Assembly: GCA_942493245.1 (NCBI GenBank)
Contig: OW818685.1
Location: 1,426,001-1,490,000 of the forward strand
Source: DAOPYU01 sp942493245
Lineage (GTDB): Bacteria; Sumerlaeota; Sumerlaeia; UBA8349
Direction: 5' to 3'
Length of the DNA: 64,000 nt
A model generated the notes under the pieces. That model had not been told where the DNA came from and made no database searches. It saw only the letters and a list, made by a program, of their open reading frames with translations. Shown here piece by piece: positions 16,354 through 25,068 of this stretch. The position numbers were made by a program, and so were the translations under genes. Position 1 is the stretch's first letter. Every line of letters starts with the position of its first letter.

Positions 16354-18891
16354 TTACCCTTCTTTTGTGGCTGAGGAACCGACAGGCTCTTCAGAAGGGT
16401 GGGTGGTTTCGGGTCGTTTGATTTCGAAGCGGATCTGTTCGTTTTCGTCCAGAACAGCCTCGATCTGGTCACCTTCGACGATTTTGCCTTCGAGGAGGAG
16501 GACACTCAGCGGGTCTTCAATGTATTGCTGGATGGCGCGGCGCAGGGGGCGCGCTCCATACTCGCTGTTGTAACCCTTTTCGACCAGGAAATGGCGCGCA
16601 TTTTCCGAAATCGTCAGGTTGATGTTACGTTCGGCGAGTCGGCTGTTGGTCCGGCCCAGCATGATGTCTATGATTTTGCTGATGTCCTCGGCGGTCAGAC
16701 TCTTGAAGACGATGGCCTCATCGAAACGGTTGATGAATTCGGGGTTGAAGACCTTGCGCATTTCCGCCAGCACACGCGACTTGATGGCTTCGTGATCGAG
16801 CATCTGGTCGTCACCGCGGAATCCCAGGGAGCCGCGCTTGAGGAGCTTCGTGCCAATGTTGCTGGTCAGAATCACGACGGTGTTGCGGAAGTCCACCACA
16901 TGGCCGAAGGAATCGGTCAAACGTCCTTCATCGAGGACCTGAAGCAGGAGGCTGAAGACGTCCGGGTGGGCCTTCTCTATTTCATCGAGGAGGACGACAC
17001 TGTAGGGTTTCTGGCGCACCTTTTCGGTCAGCTGGCCGCCTTCGTCGTAGCCCACATATCCGGGGGGGGCGCCGACAAGGCGCGAGACGGCGAATTTTTC
17101 CATGTATTCCGACATGTCCACGCGGATCAGGGCGTCTTCGTTCCCGAAGAGCAATTCGGCGAGGGCTTTGGCCAGTTCGGTTTTACCGACGCCGGTCGGA
17201 CCCAGAAAGACGAAGGTTCCGGTGGGGCGGGCGGGGTCTTTGAGACCGGAGCGCGAACGACGGATGGCGCGTGTGATGGCTTTGATGGCTTCTTCCTGAC
17301 TGACCACGCGTTTGGCCAGGTCTTCTTCCATGCGCATCAGGAGTTCGGTTTCTTTCTCTTCGAGGCGGGTGACGGGAACGCCTGTCCATTTCGAGACGAC
17401 CATGGCGATGTCGTCTTCGCGGATGGTTTTTCGGCATTCTTCACTGCGCAGCTGGCTTCGCCAGTCGCGGTTGGCTTTGTCCAGTTCTTCCCGCGCCTGA
17501 TCGCGTTCGAGTTTGATGCGGTGACACTCCTCGAATTCCTGTTCGGCCGACAGGCGGGTGATGCGTTCGTCAAGATCGGTGATATGTTTCTCGAACCCCT
17601 TGATGTAGTCGGGTTTGACGGCGGCTGTGAGGCGCGCCCGCGAACCGGCTTCGTCAATGAGGTCAATGGCCTTATCGGGCAAGGCGCGATCGGAAATGTA
17701 GCGGGTGCTCAAGCGCACGGCCGAACGCACGGCGTCGTCTGTGATGATGATATTATGGTGTTCCTCATAGCGGGAACGCAGCCCCTGAAGGATCTTAACG
17801 GCTTCATCGCTGTTGGGCGGATTGACGCGGATGGTCTGGAAACGGCGTTCGAGAGCGCCGTCTTTTTCGATGTGCTTGCGGTACTCCTCGAGTGTGGTGG
17901 CGCCGATGCATTGCAGTTCGCCGCGCGAAAGGGCGGGCTTGAGCATGCTGGAGGCGTCAATGGCACCTTCTGCCGCGCCCGCACCGACGAGGGTGTGGAT
18001 TTCGTCAATGAAGATGATGATGTTGTTCGAGCGGCGGATTTCGAGCATGATCTGCTTGAGCCGCTCTTCGAATTGGCCGCGGTATTTCGTGCCGGCCACG
18101 ATGGCCGCCAGATCCAGCGACAGGAGGCGTTTGTTGGCCAGGAGTTCCGGGATGTCGTTGGTGACGATTTTCTGGGCCAGACCCTCCACGATGGCGGTTT
18201 TACCGACGCCGGATTCGCCCAGCAGGATGGGGTTGTTTTTGGTGCGGCGGCACAGGATCTGGAGGATGCGCTCCATCTCCGTCTCGCGCCCGATGACGGG
18301 GTCGAGTTTGCCTTCGCGGGCCAGTTGGGTCAGGTCGCGGGCGAAATTGTCGAGCGCCGGGGTTTTGCTTTTGTCTCCCCGGACTGCCCCCCCCGCCTGC
18401 ATTTCATCGGGCTGGTTAGCGGATTCCTGAGCCGGCGCGGCGGCGTTGTGGCCCTCGATAAGGCCGACAATTTCCTGTTGCGCCTTTTCGAAGTCCACGC
18501 CGAATTCCAGGAGGCACTTGGAAGGGATGGTATCTTCGGCCCGGATCAGGGCGAGCAGCAAGTGTTCGGTCCCGATCCAGCCGTGGTTGAGCTGCTGGGC
18601 GACGGCGTGGGCCAGTTCCAGGATGCGCTTGGCCTTGGCGTTGGGGGCGAAAAGTCCGACTGCCGGTCCTTTGCCTTTTTCGAGGCGGGCCTCGATGCCG
18701 CGTTTGAGTTCATCGAGATCCACATCCAGGTTGCGCAGGGCGTGTACGGCCACCCCCTGGTTCATCCGGATGATCCCAAGCAGATAATGTTCGGGTCCGA
18801 TATAGTCATGCCCCAACCGCCCCGCTTCATTCATGCTGAGTTTCAGGACGTCGCGCATGCCAGGGGTGTAGGGCGTCTTTTCAAAAGTCAT
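16354..18891 (-). CDS. clpC: ATP-dependent Clp protease ATP-binding subunit ClpC
   Basis: 845 residues from the ATG at 18891 (MTFEKTPYTPGMRDV), supported by AAGGAGAAG upstream. Two Clp-N repeats (about 5-145: LGHDYIGPEHYLLGIIR and LNHGWIGTEHLLLALI) precede AAA+ domain 1 (Walker A GESGVGKTAIVEGLA). A UVR-containing middle domain (about 405-450) is diagnostic for ClpC over ClpA/B. AAA+ domain 2 has Walker A GPTGVGKTELAKALA and Walker B VVLLDEIEKA. A short Lys/Glu-rich C-tail follows. ClpC unfolds substrates for ClpP, usually with adaptor proteins. The mcsA/mcsB/ctsR genes found next to it in Firmicutes are absent. Confidence 0.95.
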   Translation of the reverse strand: MTFEKTPYTPGMRDVLKLSMNEAGRLGHDYIGPEHYLLGIIRMNQGVAVHALRNLDVDLDELKRGIEARLEKGKGPAVGLFAPNAKAKRILELAHAVAQQLNHGWIGTEHLLLALIRAEDTIPSKCLLEFGVDFEKAQQEIVGLIEGHNAAAPAQESANQPDEMQAGGAVRGDKSKTPALDNFARDLTQLAREGKLDPVIGRETEMERILQILCRRTKNNPILLGESGVGKTAIVEGLAQKIVTNDIPELLANKRLLSLDLAAIVAGTKYRGQFEERLKQIMLEIRRSNNIIIFIDEIHTLVGAGAAEGAIDASSMLKPALSRGELQCIGATTLEEYRKHIEKDGALERRFQTIRVNPPNSDEAVKILQGLRSRYEEHHNIIITDDAVRSAVRLSTRYISDRALPDKAIDLIDEAGSRARLTAAVKPDYIKGFEKHITDLDERITRLSAEQEFEECHRIKLERDQAREELDKANRDWRSQLRSEECRKTIREDDIAMVVSKWTGVPVTRLEEKETELLMRMEEDLAKRVVSQEEAIKAITRAIRRSRSGLKDPARPTGTFVFLGPTGVGKTELAKALAELLFGNEDALIRVDMSEYMEKFAVSRLVGAPPGYVGYDEGGQLTEKVRQKPYSVVLLDEIEKAHPDVFSLLLQVLDEGRLTDSFGHVVDFRNTVVILTSNIGTKLLKRGSLGFRGDDQMLDHEAIKSRVLAEMRKVFNPEFINRFDEAIVFKSLTAEDISKIIDIMLGRTNSRLAERNINLTISENARHFLVEKGYNSEYGARPLRRAIQQYIEDPLSVLLLEGKIVEGDQIEAVLDENEQIRFEIKRPETTHPSEEPVGSSATKEG

Positions 18892-19522
18892 ACCGTCTAT
18901 CTTCTCCTTACGATTCGTGGGAACGGGCGGTCTTCGCAACTTGGATCTCCGGGGATTTGCTCTCGCCGGATCGGGTTGCGCCCCCCTTTCCCTACCTTAT
19001 GTAAAGGGTAACACGAACCGGGGTGGCTGTCAACCACTCGCAGCATCGGGAATGTTTGCGTCAAGTGAACCGATTGTTTGTCCAGGCATGGGATTCAGAA
19101 AAATTCGAGTCGTTATATTGAAGTTACCTGAGACGTTTCCTGTTCTTGCCTGAGCGCAACTGAAATTCTTTCTGGCTGGATGTGTCCGATTTGCCGTGTT
19201 CACAGGAAGGCCGGGAGGAAGATCGGATCGTCTGAGTCTTAGGAGCGGCTTACCGGATCTGTACGGCCCGGTTCTCCAAATATCCGGTTTGAGAGCCTGC
19301 AATTCGCGAAAAAAATATCGAATTCTGCTTGACAGTTTGGCGGCAACAAAGGAATGATTTCAGCAGGCGTTTTTCAGGCGGACTATCGCGTCCCCGCGTC
19401 TTCAGGCACGATCCAGATGTCCCCGCGTTTGGAGCCAAGTAAACTATAACTTTCCGGACGTTCGATCTTTCGGGACGTTTGGGAAGGTCAAAAGATAAGA
19501 GCGAGAGGCAAGAGGAATTTCC
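18892..19522. other. Divergent promoter region between clpC and nuoA
   Basis: About 630 bp between divergent genes, so promoters for both clpC and the nuo operon should lie here. On the plus strand TTGACA at 19329-19334 is an exact -35 hexamer, but the -10 18 bp later (AATGAT) is weak; a separate TATAAC stands at 19445-19450. No start can be fixed. No gene was recognised. Confidence 0.5.
19329..19358 (+). promoter_or_regulatory. Candidate promoter for the nuo operon
   Basis: TTGACA followed after 18 bp by AATGAT, about 165 bp before nuoA. The -35 box is perfect and the -10 box is poor. It is offered as the best match in the region only. Confidence 0.3.
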
Positions 19523-19972
19523 ATGTACGCGGATTTTGCCATCATCCTTATTTTCGTTCTGTTGGGCGTGGCCTTTGTGGCGGGCGGTTTGATTGTGGGG
19601 GCGTTTGTGCGTCCGCGCAAGGGGGGCGATGAGAAATTGACGGTTTACGAGTGCGGCGAACCGACGATCGGTTCGACGTGGATTCGTTTCAACAGCCGGT
19701 TTTATACGGTGGCGCTGGTGTACCTGCTGTTCGATGTGGAAGTGGTGGTGCTGGTGCCGGCCATGCTGGTTTTGCGGGAATTGAAAGTGTCCAGCGTGGG
19801 GGTGTACGCGGCTCTGATCAGTTTGCTGGTTTTTGTGGCCTTGCTGGTGTTGGGGCTGGCCTACGAGTGGTTCTATGGCAATCTGGACTGGATCGGGCAG
19901 CGCGAGGAAGCGGCGCTTGGGGCACAAGAAGAGCAAGCGGCTGGCGGCGCGGGAGGGCAGGAGCATGTCTGA
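19523..19972 (+). CDS. nuoA: NADH-quinone oxidoreductase subunit A
   Basis: 149 residues. Three transmembrane helices, at about 4-30, 68-92 and 97-120. The conserved loop after helix 1 reads KLTVYECGEPTIGSTWIRFNSRFY, with the invariant YECG and RF(N/D)xRFY signatures. NuoA is a small membrane subunit at the quinone-site end of complex I and contributes the flexible loop containing the conserved Cys. The gene opens an eleven-gene complex I operon, and its last 8 bp overlap the nuoB start. The C-terminal 30 residues are Glu/Ala/Gly-rich and longer than usual. Confidence 0.95.
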   Translation: MYADFAIILIFVLLGVAFVAGGLIVGAFVRPRKGGDEKLTVYECGEPTIGSTWIRFNSRFYTVALVYLLFDVEVVVLVPAMLVLRELKVSSVGVYAALISLLVFVALLVLGLAYEWFYGNLDWIGQREEAALGAQEEQAAGGAGGQEHV

Positions 19973-20591
19973 TCCGGTTCGCCTTTCGAGTTCTCTCAGC
20001 CCGGTGGCGCCGCGGAGTGCGGAAGAATTGTTGCAGGAAATGGTGCCGGATCCGGCTGAACGGCAGCGTTATCAGAGTTATCTGGATGAAGCGCAGGCGG
20101 GTGGGCTGGGGAATTCGGTGCTGGTGGCGCCGTTCGACGCGGTGGTCAATTGGGCGCGCGCCAGTTCGATCTGGCCGTTGACGTTCGGGTTGGCCTGTTG
20201 CGCGATCGAGATGATGGCAGTGGGCGCCAGTCGGTTCGACCTGGATCGTTTCGGGGCGGGGGCGTTCCGTCCGACGCCGCGTCAGGCGGATTTGATGATT
20301 GTGGCCGGGACGTTGACGCACAAGATGGCGCCTCGTCTGAAGCGGTTGTTCGAGCAGATGCCCGAGCCGCGGTTTGTCATGGCGATGGGGGCCTGTACCA
20401 TTGGCGGCGGGCCTTACTGCAAGTATGGGTACCACGTGGTGAAGGGGATTGACCGGATTGTGCCGGTGGATGTGTATGTGCCGGGGTGCCCGCCGCGGCC
20501 CGAGGCGCTGCTGGACGCGTTGTTTCTCCTGCAACGCCGGATTTATGAGGATAGCCCGTTCGGGCGGAAACTGCCGGGTGCGCGCGGTTGA
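19965..20591 (+). CDS. nuoB: NADH-quinone oxidoreductase subunit B
   Basis: 208 residues from the ATG at 19965, which has GGGCAGGAG just upstream and overlaps the nuoA stop; longer in-frame starts lie in nuoA-coding sequence. The four Cys ligands of the terminal N2 [4Fe-4S] cluster are present in LACCAIEMM, GACTIGGGPY and PGCPPRPE. NuoB passes electrons to quinone at the interface with NuoD. A roughly 50-residue N-terminal extension precedes the core, beyond the usual NuoB start. The stop overlaps the TTG start assigned to nuoC. Confidence 0.95.
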   Translation: MSDPVRLSSSLSPVAPRSAEELLQEMVPDPAERQRYQSYLDEAQAGGLGNSVLVAPFDAVVNWARASSIWPLTFGLACCAIEMMAVGASRFDLDRFGAGAFRPTPRQADLMIVAGTLTHKMAPRLKRLFEQMPEPRFVMAMGACTIGGGPYCKYGYHVVKGIDRIVPVDVYVPGCPPRPEALLDALFLLQRRIYEDSPFGRKLPGARG

Positions 20592-21088
20592 GTGAATGGA
20601 GTGATGGAACGTTGAAAATAGACGAAATTCACGCCCGTTTATTGACGCAGTTTGGAGACTGCGCGATTCTCCCTCTGGCGGCGCTGGAGGCGGGCGACCC
20701 GTATATCGCGGTGGCCCCGGAGGCGTTGCACGCGGTGTGCCTGTGGTTGCGTGATGAACCGGAAATGGCGTTCGACTACCTGCGGCTGATTTCCGGCGTG
20801 GATTGGACCGACCGGTTCGGGTCGGTCTATCATCTGTATTCTTATAGCCGGAACCATTCGGTGACGCTGCATGTGGACCTGCCGCGTGAGGCGCCGCGGG
20901 TGGCTTCGGTGGCGGACGTGTGGCCCACGGCCGACTGGCACGAACGCGAAGCCTACGATCTGGTCGGGATTGTGTACGAGGGGCATCCGGAGTTGCTGCG
21001 CATCCTGTTGCCCGACGACTGGGAAGGGCATCCGCTTCGTAAAGATTACCTGATGCCGGAAGAGTATCACGGGGTGTCCAATGTCTGA
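20588..21088 (+). CDS. nuoC: NADH-quinone oxidoreductase subunit C
   Basis: 166 residues. The start is uncertain: TTG at 20588 overlaps the nuoB stop (TTGA), while TTG at 20612 has a better-placed GGAG and would remove eight residues. The 30-kDa subunit signature is clear: SGVDWTDRFGSVYHLYSY and the C-terminal ADWHEREAYDLVGIVYEGHPELLRILLPDDWEGHPLRKDY. NuoC is a hydrophilic subunit of the quinone-reducing arm and here is separate from NuoD. It overlaps nuoD by 8 bp, so translation of A-B-C-D is probably coupled. Confidence 0.93.
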   Translation: MSEWSDGTLKIDEIHARLLTQFGDCAILPLAALEAGDPYIAVAPEALHAVCLWLRDEPEMAFDYLRLISGVDWTDRFGSVYHLYSYSRNHSVTLHVDLPREAPRVASVADVWPTADWHEREAYDLVGIVYEGHPELLRILLPDDWEGHPLRKDYLMPEEYHGVSNV

Positions 21089-22232
21089 AACCGCCTCCCC
21101 CACGCCCATTCGTCAGGATTCTCTCCGCACCGAAGAACTGTTGATCAACATGGGTCCGCAGCACCCTTCGACGCACGGGGTGTTGCGTCTGGTGATTCGG
21201 ACGGATGGCGAGATGGTGCGTGAGACGTGGCCGCATCTGGGCTACCTGCACCGTTGTTTCGAGAAGGTGGCCGAATCGGTTCCGTATGCTCAGGTGGTGC
21301 CTTATACGGACCGGTTGGATTATCTGGCGTCTATGAACAACGCACAGGCGTTTTGTCTGGGTGTGGAGAAACTGGGGCAGATTGAAGTCCCGGATCGTGC
21401 GTCGGCGTTGCGTGTGATGATGGCGGAATTGAACCGCATCGCCTCGCACCTGGTGTCGTTTGGCACCTATGCGTTGGATCTGGGCGCGTTTACGCCGTTC
21501 CTCTACGCGTTCCGCGAGCGCGAGATGATTCTGGCGATTTGCGAGAAGATCAGCGGAGGACGGCTTTTGTACCACTATCCCCGCATCGGCGGAGTGGCGC
21601 GTGACATGACTCCGGGGTTGGATCAGGAGATCCGCGACTTCCTCAAGCAGATGCGCCGGGTGTGGCCGGAGTACAACGCGCTGTTGAGCGAGAATCAGAT
21701 TTTTGTGAAACGTACGGCGGACGTGGGTCCGGTCACGCGCGAGCAGGCGATTGCGTGGGGGTTCACAGGGCCGTGTCTGCGCGGCAGCGGGGTGAAGTTC
21801 GACTTGCGCAAGGCTCAGCCCTATTCGGGATACGAGAAGTACGACTTCGAGATTCCGGTGGGGGAGGGGCTGAAGGGGACCGTGGGCGATTGCTGGGACC
21901 GGTACTGGGTGCGCATGGTCGAGATGATGGAGAGTTGTAAGATTATCGAGCAGGCGTTGGACGGATTGCCCGAGGGACCGATCCAGTCGAAGGTGGCCAA
22001 AGTGTTGCGGCTGCCCCAGGGCGAGGTGTACGTGCCGTGCGAAAATCCGCGTGGCGAGTTGGGTTTCTTTATTGTGTCCGATGGCAAAACGCAGGCGCTG
22101 CGGATCAAGGCGCGCGGGCCGTCGTTCAACAATCTGAGCATCACGCACGAGGTGTGCAAGGATGTGCTCATCGCCGACGTGGTGGCCATTCTCGGTTCGA
22201 TTGATATCGTGTTGGGTGAGGTGGACCGGTAG
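21081..22232 (+). CDS. nuoD: NADH-quinone oxidoreductase subunit D
   Basis: 383 residues, typical of the 49-kDa subunit. Key motifs are MGPQHPSTHGVLRL (the quinone-site His loop), ELNRIASHLV, GSGVKFDLRKAQPY and the C-terminal ILGSIDIVLGEVDR, which corresponds to the degenerate Ni-Fe hydrogenase end. NuoD forms most of the quinone-binding cavity with NuoB. The hydrogenase Ni-ligand cysteines are absent, so this is a complex I and not a hydrogenase subunit. Confidence 0.96.
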   Translation: MSETASPTPIRQDSLRTEELLINMGPQHPSTHGVLRLVIRTDGEMVRETWPHLGYLHRCFEKVAESVPYAQVVPYTDRLDYLASMNNAQAFCLGVEKLGQIEVPDRASALRVMMAELNRIASHLVSFGTYALDLGAFTPFLYAFREREMILAICEKISGGRLLYHYPRIGGVARDMTPGLDQEIRDFLKQMRRVWPEYNALLSENQIFVKRTADVGPVTREQAIAWGFTGPCLRGSGVKFDLRKAQPYSGYEKYDFEIPVGEGLKGTVGDCWDRYWVRMVEMMESCKIIEQALDGLPEGPIQSKVAKVLRLPQGEVYVPCENPRGELGFFIVSDGKTQALRIKARGPSFNNLSITHEVCKDVLIADVVAILGSIDIVLGEVDR

Positions 22233-22286
22233 GGGAAAGCCCCGAGAGGTTTTGGAGAAAATCGTCGAGAGGATTGAATAGACGCA

Positions 22287-23528
22287 ATGCAGGACGCCAT
22301 CCAACAGATCCACAGTGGAGTGTTTGGCTTGTTGTGGCCGGAAATGCTCCGGTTGCCCACGTGGCTGGTGCTCAGCGTGGGTTTTGTTGTGGGGGGCGCT
22401 CTGGTGCTGGCGTGGATGGCGCTGATGGCGATTGCCTGGACGTACGGAGAGCGACGCATCGCCGGTTTTATTCAGGTGCGTCTGGGGCCGAACCGGGTGG
22501 GGCCGCAGGGGATTTTGCAGCCGATCGCCGATGGGATCAAATGTCTGGCCAAGGAAGACACGATTCCTGCGGTGGCCTACAAGTTCATGTACACGTTGGC
22601 GCCGTTGCTGGTGTTTCTCGGCGCGATGATTCCGTTTGCGGCGCTGCCGTTCAGTCAACGGCTGGTTCTGGCCGATATGCCGCTGGGGCTTTATTACATT
22701 CTGGCTTTTGAGGCGATCGAGGTGATCGGTATCTTGATGGCGGGTTGGGCGCCTGGGAGCAAGTGGTCGCTGTATGGCGGGATGCGTCTGGCTGCGCAGT
22801 TGCTCTCGTACGAAATCCCGATGGGGTTGTGTGTGTTGGTCATCGTCCTGTTGTCGGGTTCCCTGAATCTGGGCGAGATTGTGGCGTGGCAGTCTCAGAA
22901 TGCGTGGGGGTTGGAACATCCGTGGATTCTGGGGTGGGCGATTTTCCGCTCCCCGGTGACCTTCATCACCTTTGTGATTTTCTTCGTGGCTGGGTTGGCT
23001 GCGTCCAAGCGCGCGCCGTTCGACCTGCCCGAGGCGGAGAGCGAACTGGTGGCGGGTTACCACACCGAGTACAGCGGGATTCGGTTTTCGTTCTTCTTCA
23101 TGGCTGAGTACGCGGCCATGTATATCATCTGCGCGCTGTCGGCTGTGCTTTTCCTGGGGGGATGGTATGGTCCCGTTCCGTTGCCGGATGTGGCGCCGGA
23201 CAGTTCTCTTGCGGCCCGCTGGGTTGAACTTGTTGGGCTTCAGGGACTTCAGGGCGATCTTTCCACGACTCAGAAGATTGTCTGTGTGGGTAGAACCCTG
23301 TGCGAGACCCTGTTTCAGGGCGAGGGGTTGCGGATTCTGGCGCATGAAGCCATTGGGGCGTTCAACCTGTTGCTCAAGGCGTTCGGGTTGTATTTTGTGA
23401 TGATCTGGGTGCGTTGGACGTTGCCGCGTGTGCGCATTGACCAGGTGATGTATCTGTGTCTGAAGGTGCTGTTGCCCTTCTCGTTGGGGTGTGTGATTTG
23501 GGCGTTGATTCAGGTCGCGTTGTTTTAA
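22287..23528 (+). CDS. nuoH: NADH-quinone oxidoreductase subunit H
   Basis: 413 residues, longer than the usual 320-350. Eight or so transmembrane helices. Conserved pieces are YGERRIAGFIQVRLGPNRVGPQG, QPIADGIKCLAKED and the loop RAPFDLPEAESELVAGYHTEYSG. The extra length is mainly an insert of about 60 residues at about 300-360, between the penultimate helices. NuoH bridges the peripheral arm and the proton-pumping membrane arm and lines the quinone channel. A 54-bp gap separates it from nuoD. Confidence 0.95.
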   Translation: MQDAIQQIHSGVFGLLWPEMLRLPTWLVLSVGFVVGGALVLAWMALMAIAWTYGERRIAGFIQVRLGPNRVGPQGILQPIADGIKCLAKEDTIPAVAYKFMYTLAPLLVFLGAMIPFAALPFSQRLVLADMPLGLYYILAFEAIEVIGILMAGWAPGSKWSLYGGMRLAAQLLSYEIPMGLCVLVIVLLSGSLNLGEIVAWQSQNAWGLEHPWILGWAIFRSPVTFITFVIFFVAGLAASKRAPFDLPEAESELVAGYHTEYSGIRFSFFFMAEYAAMYIICALSAVLFLGGWYGPVPLPDVAPDSSLAARWVELVGLQGLQGDLSTTQKIVCVGRTLCETLFQGEGLRILAHEAIGAFNLLLKAFGLYFVMIWVRWTLPRVRIDQVMYLCLKVLLPFSLGCVIWALIQVALF

Positions 23529-23544
23529 TTAGAGGATGTGTTTC

Positions 23545-24099
23545 ATGAGTTCCCGCACACGAAATGCCTTTGCCGCGTACTTTTCCGACCTCTGGGCGGG
23601 TATTGTCACGACTTGTGTCGGGATGCGCCTGACTCTTCGTTACTTTTTCTCGAAACCCGTTACGATGCTCTACCCGGAGGAACGCCCCGAGGTGCCCGCC
23701 GGGCATCGGGGATTGCATGGGTACGAGGAATCGAAGTGCATTTCCTGTAAGATGTGTGTGACTACGTGTCCGGTGGATTGTATTACGCTCGAAATGGTCG
23801 GGCGGGGCAAGGATGCTCTGGTCACGCGTTACGACATAGACTACAGCAAGTGTCTTTTCTGCGAGCTCTGTGTGGCGGCCTGTCCGACTCAGTGTCTCTG
23901 GATGACGGAAGTCTATGATCTGTCCTGCACGTCGCGTCAGGCCTGCCAGCGGCACTTTGCGCGCCCCAAGACGCAGGAGGAAGTGGCGGCGCACGAACGC
24001 CTGATGGAGCAGAAAGAGGCCGAGAAGAAGGCGCAGGCGGCCGAGGCGGCCCGTAAAAAAGCGACAGAGGCCAAGGCGCAGGCCGACAGGACGGAGTAG
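23545..24099 (+). CDS. nuoI: NADH-quinone oxidoreductase subunit I
   Basis: 184 residues from the ATG at 23545, which has AGAGG nine bases upstream; an ATG three codons earlier is too close to that site. Two ferredoxin-type [4Fe-4S] motifs are present: CISCKMCVTTCPVDC and CLFCELCVAACPTQC (clusters N6a and N6b). They carry electrons from the input end towards NuoB. An Ala/Lys/Glu-rich helical tail of about 40 residues follows the last conserved region. The expected nuoG neighbour is absent here. Confidence 0.94.
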   Translation: MSSRTRNAFAAYFSDLWAGIVTTCVGMRLTLRYFFSKPVTMLYPEERPEVPAGHRGLHGYEESKCISCKMCVTTCPVDCITLEMVGRGKDALVTRYDIDYSKCLFCELCVAACPTQCLWMTEVYDLSCTSRQACQRHFARPKTQEEVAAHERLMEQKEAEKKAQAAEAARKKATEAKAQADRTE

Positions 24100-24168
24100 C
24101 GGTTTGTATGGAACGGGGGGGAAAGCCCCGACCGTTCAATTCGAGGAGAACAGGAAGGCCCGACAACC

Positions 24169-24672
24169 TTGCAAGGCGTACAGATCAGTTTCTGGTTGAT
24201 TACGGTTCTGGTGGTGGTCTCCGGTGCGGTGGCCGCTTTCTCGCACAGCATCGTGCGAGCGGCCTATTCGCTCTTTTTCACGCTGGCGGGTATGGCCGGA
24301 TATTATGTGTTGCTGGGATCGGACTTTCTGGCCATCACGCAGGTCATCATCTATGTCGGTGGCATTCTGGTCTTGTTGATGTTCGGTGTGTTGTTGACCA
24401 ATAGACCCGTGGAGCGGGTGCGAAAGGGACGGCTGGCGCTCTATGTGGTGGGGAGTTTGGCGAGTGTGGCGTTGCTGGGACTTGTGCTCAACCACATCAT
24501 CCTGCAAACGCCCTGGGTGGAGAGCGCCAATCTGCCCGACCCGGAGTCGAATCTGCCGCTGATGGGCAAGATGCTCCTGGGTGAATATCTGGTTCCGTTC
24601 GAGTTGGCGGGGATGACGCTTCTGTTGTGTCTGATCGGCGCGGCGTATCTGGTGAGGCGAAAAGAGAGATAA
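24169..24672 (+). CDS. nuoJ: NADH-quinone oxidoreductase subunit J
   Basis: 167 residues, starting with TTG at 24169 after AGGAAGG. Five transmembrane helices are predicted, with the characteristic third-helix block GSDFLAITQVIIYVGGILVLLMFGVLL. NuoJ is a small membrane subunit whose helix 3 undergoes a pi-bulge change during coupling. The C-terminus ends in a basic cap (VRRKER) four bases before nuoK. Confidence 0.93.
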   Translation: MQGVQISFWLITVLVVVSGAVAAFSHSIVRAAYSLFFTLAGMAGYYVLLGSDFLAITQVIIYVGGILVLLMFGVLLTNRPVERVRKGRLALYVVGSLASVALLGLVLNHIILQTPWVESANLPDPESNLPLMGKMLLGEYLVPFELAGMTLLLCLIGAAYLVRRKER

Positions 24673-24676
24673 GACG

Positions 24677-25003
24677 ATGAATCCCGGTTTGCAGACCTAT
24701 CTGATGGTGGCCGCCCTGCTGTTTGTGTTCGGGCTGGTGGCTTGTGTCTCGCGGCGCAATGCGATCGGCATTCTGATCGGGATCGAGTTGATCCTCAACG
24801 CCGCGATCCTGAACTTCATGGCGTTCTGGCGTTTTGGCGGGATGGTGAGCGAGGGGCCGAACGCCCTGGTGGGTCCGATGTTCGGGATTTTCATCATCCT
24901 GCTGGCGGCTTGCGAGGCGGCGGTCGCGCTGGCCGTTCTGTTGAGTCTGTTTTTCAATTTCGGCTCGGTGGATGTGGATTCCATCCGGCAGATGAAGAGG
25001 TAG
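24677..25003 (+). CDS. nuoK: NADH-quinone oxidoreductase subunit K
   Basis: 108 residues and three transmembrane helices. The conserved acidic residues in the membrane (GIELILNAAILNF and AACEAAVALAVL) match the NuoK/MrpC family, where they take part in proton translocation. It sits in the standard J-K-L order. Confidence 0.94.
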   Translation: MNPGLQTYLMVAALLFVFGLVACVSRRNAIGILIGIELILNAAILNFMAFWRFGGMVSEGPNALVGPMFGIFIILLAACEAAVALAVLLSLFFNFGSVDVDSIRQMKR

Positions 25004-25020
25004 TAGCGCGCGGGCGTTTT

Positions 25021-25038
25021 CCGGTCTTCCTAGACCGG
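25021..25038 (+). other. Small hairpin between nuoK and nuoL
   Basis: CCGGTCT-TCCT-AGACCGG is a perfect 7-bp stem with a 4-nt loop. It lacks a T-tract, so it is more likely an RNA-stability or processing element that sets subunit levels than a terminator. Confidence 0.4.
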
Positions 25039-25068
25039 ACACTCTCATGAACAATTGAGGTAAGCCAC

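Noticed and set aside
16399..19011. 870-codon plus-strand open frame opposite clpC
   Set aside because: It is antisense to the full-length ClpC gene and has no recognisable domain.
19818..23345. 1175-codon minus-strand open frame across nuoA-nuoH
   Set aside because: It spans five tightly packed genes with conserved products on the plus strand, and is rich in Arg/His/Pro/Gln, as antisense frames of GC-rich DNA are.
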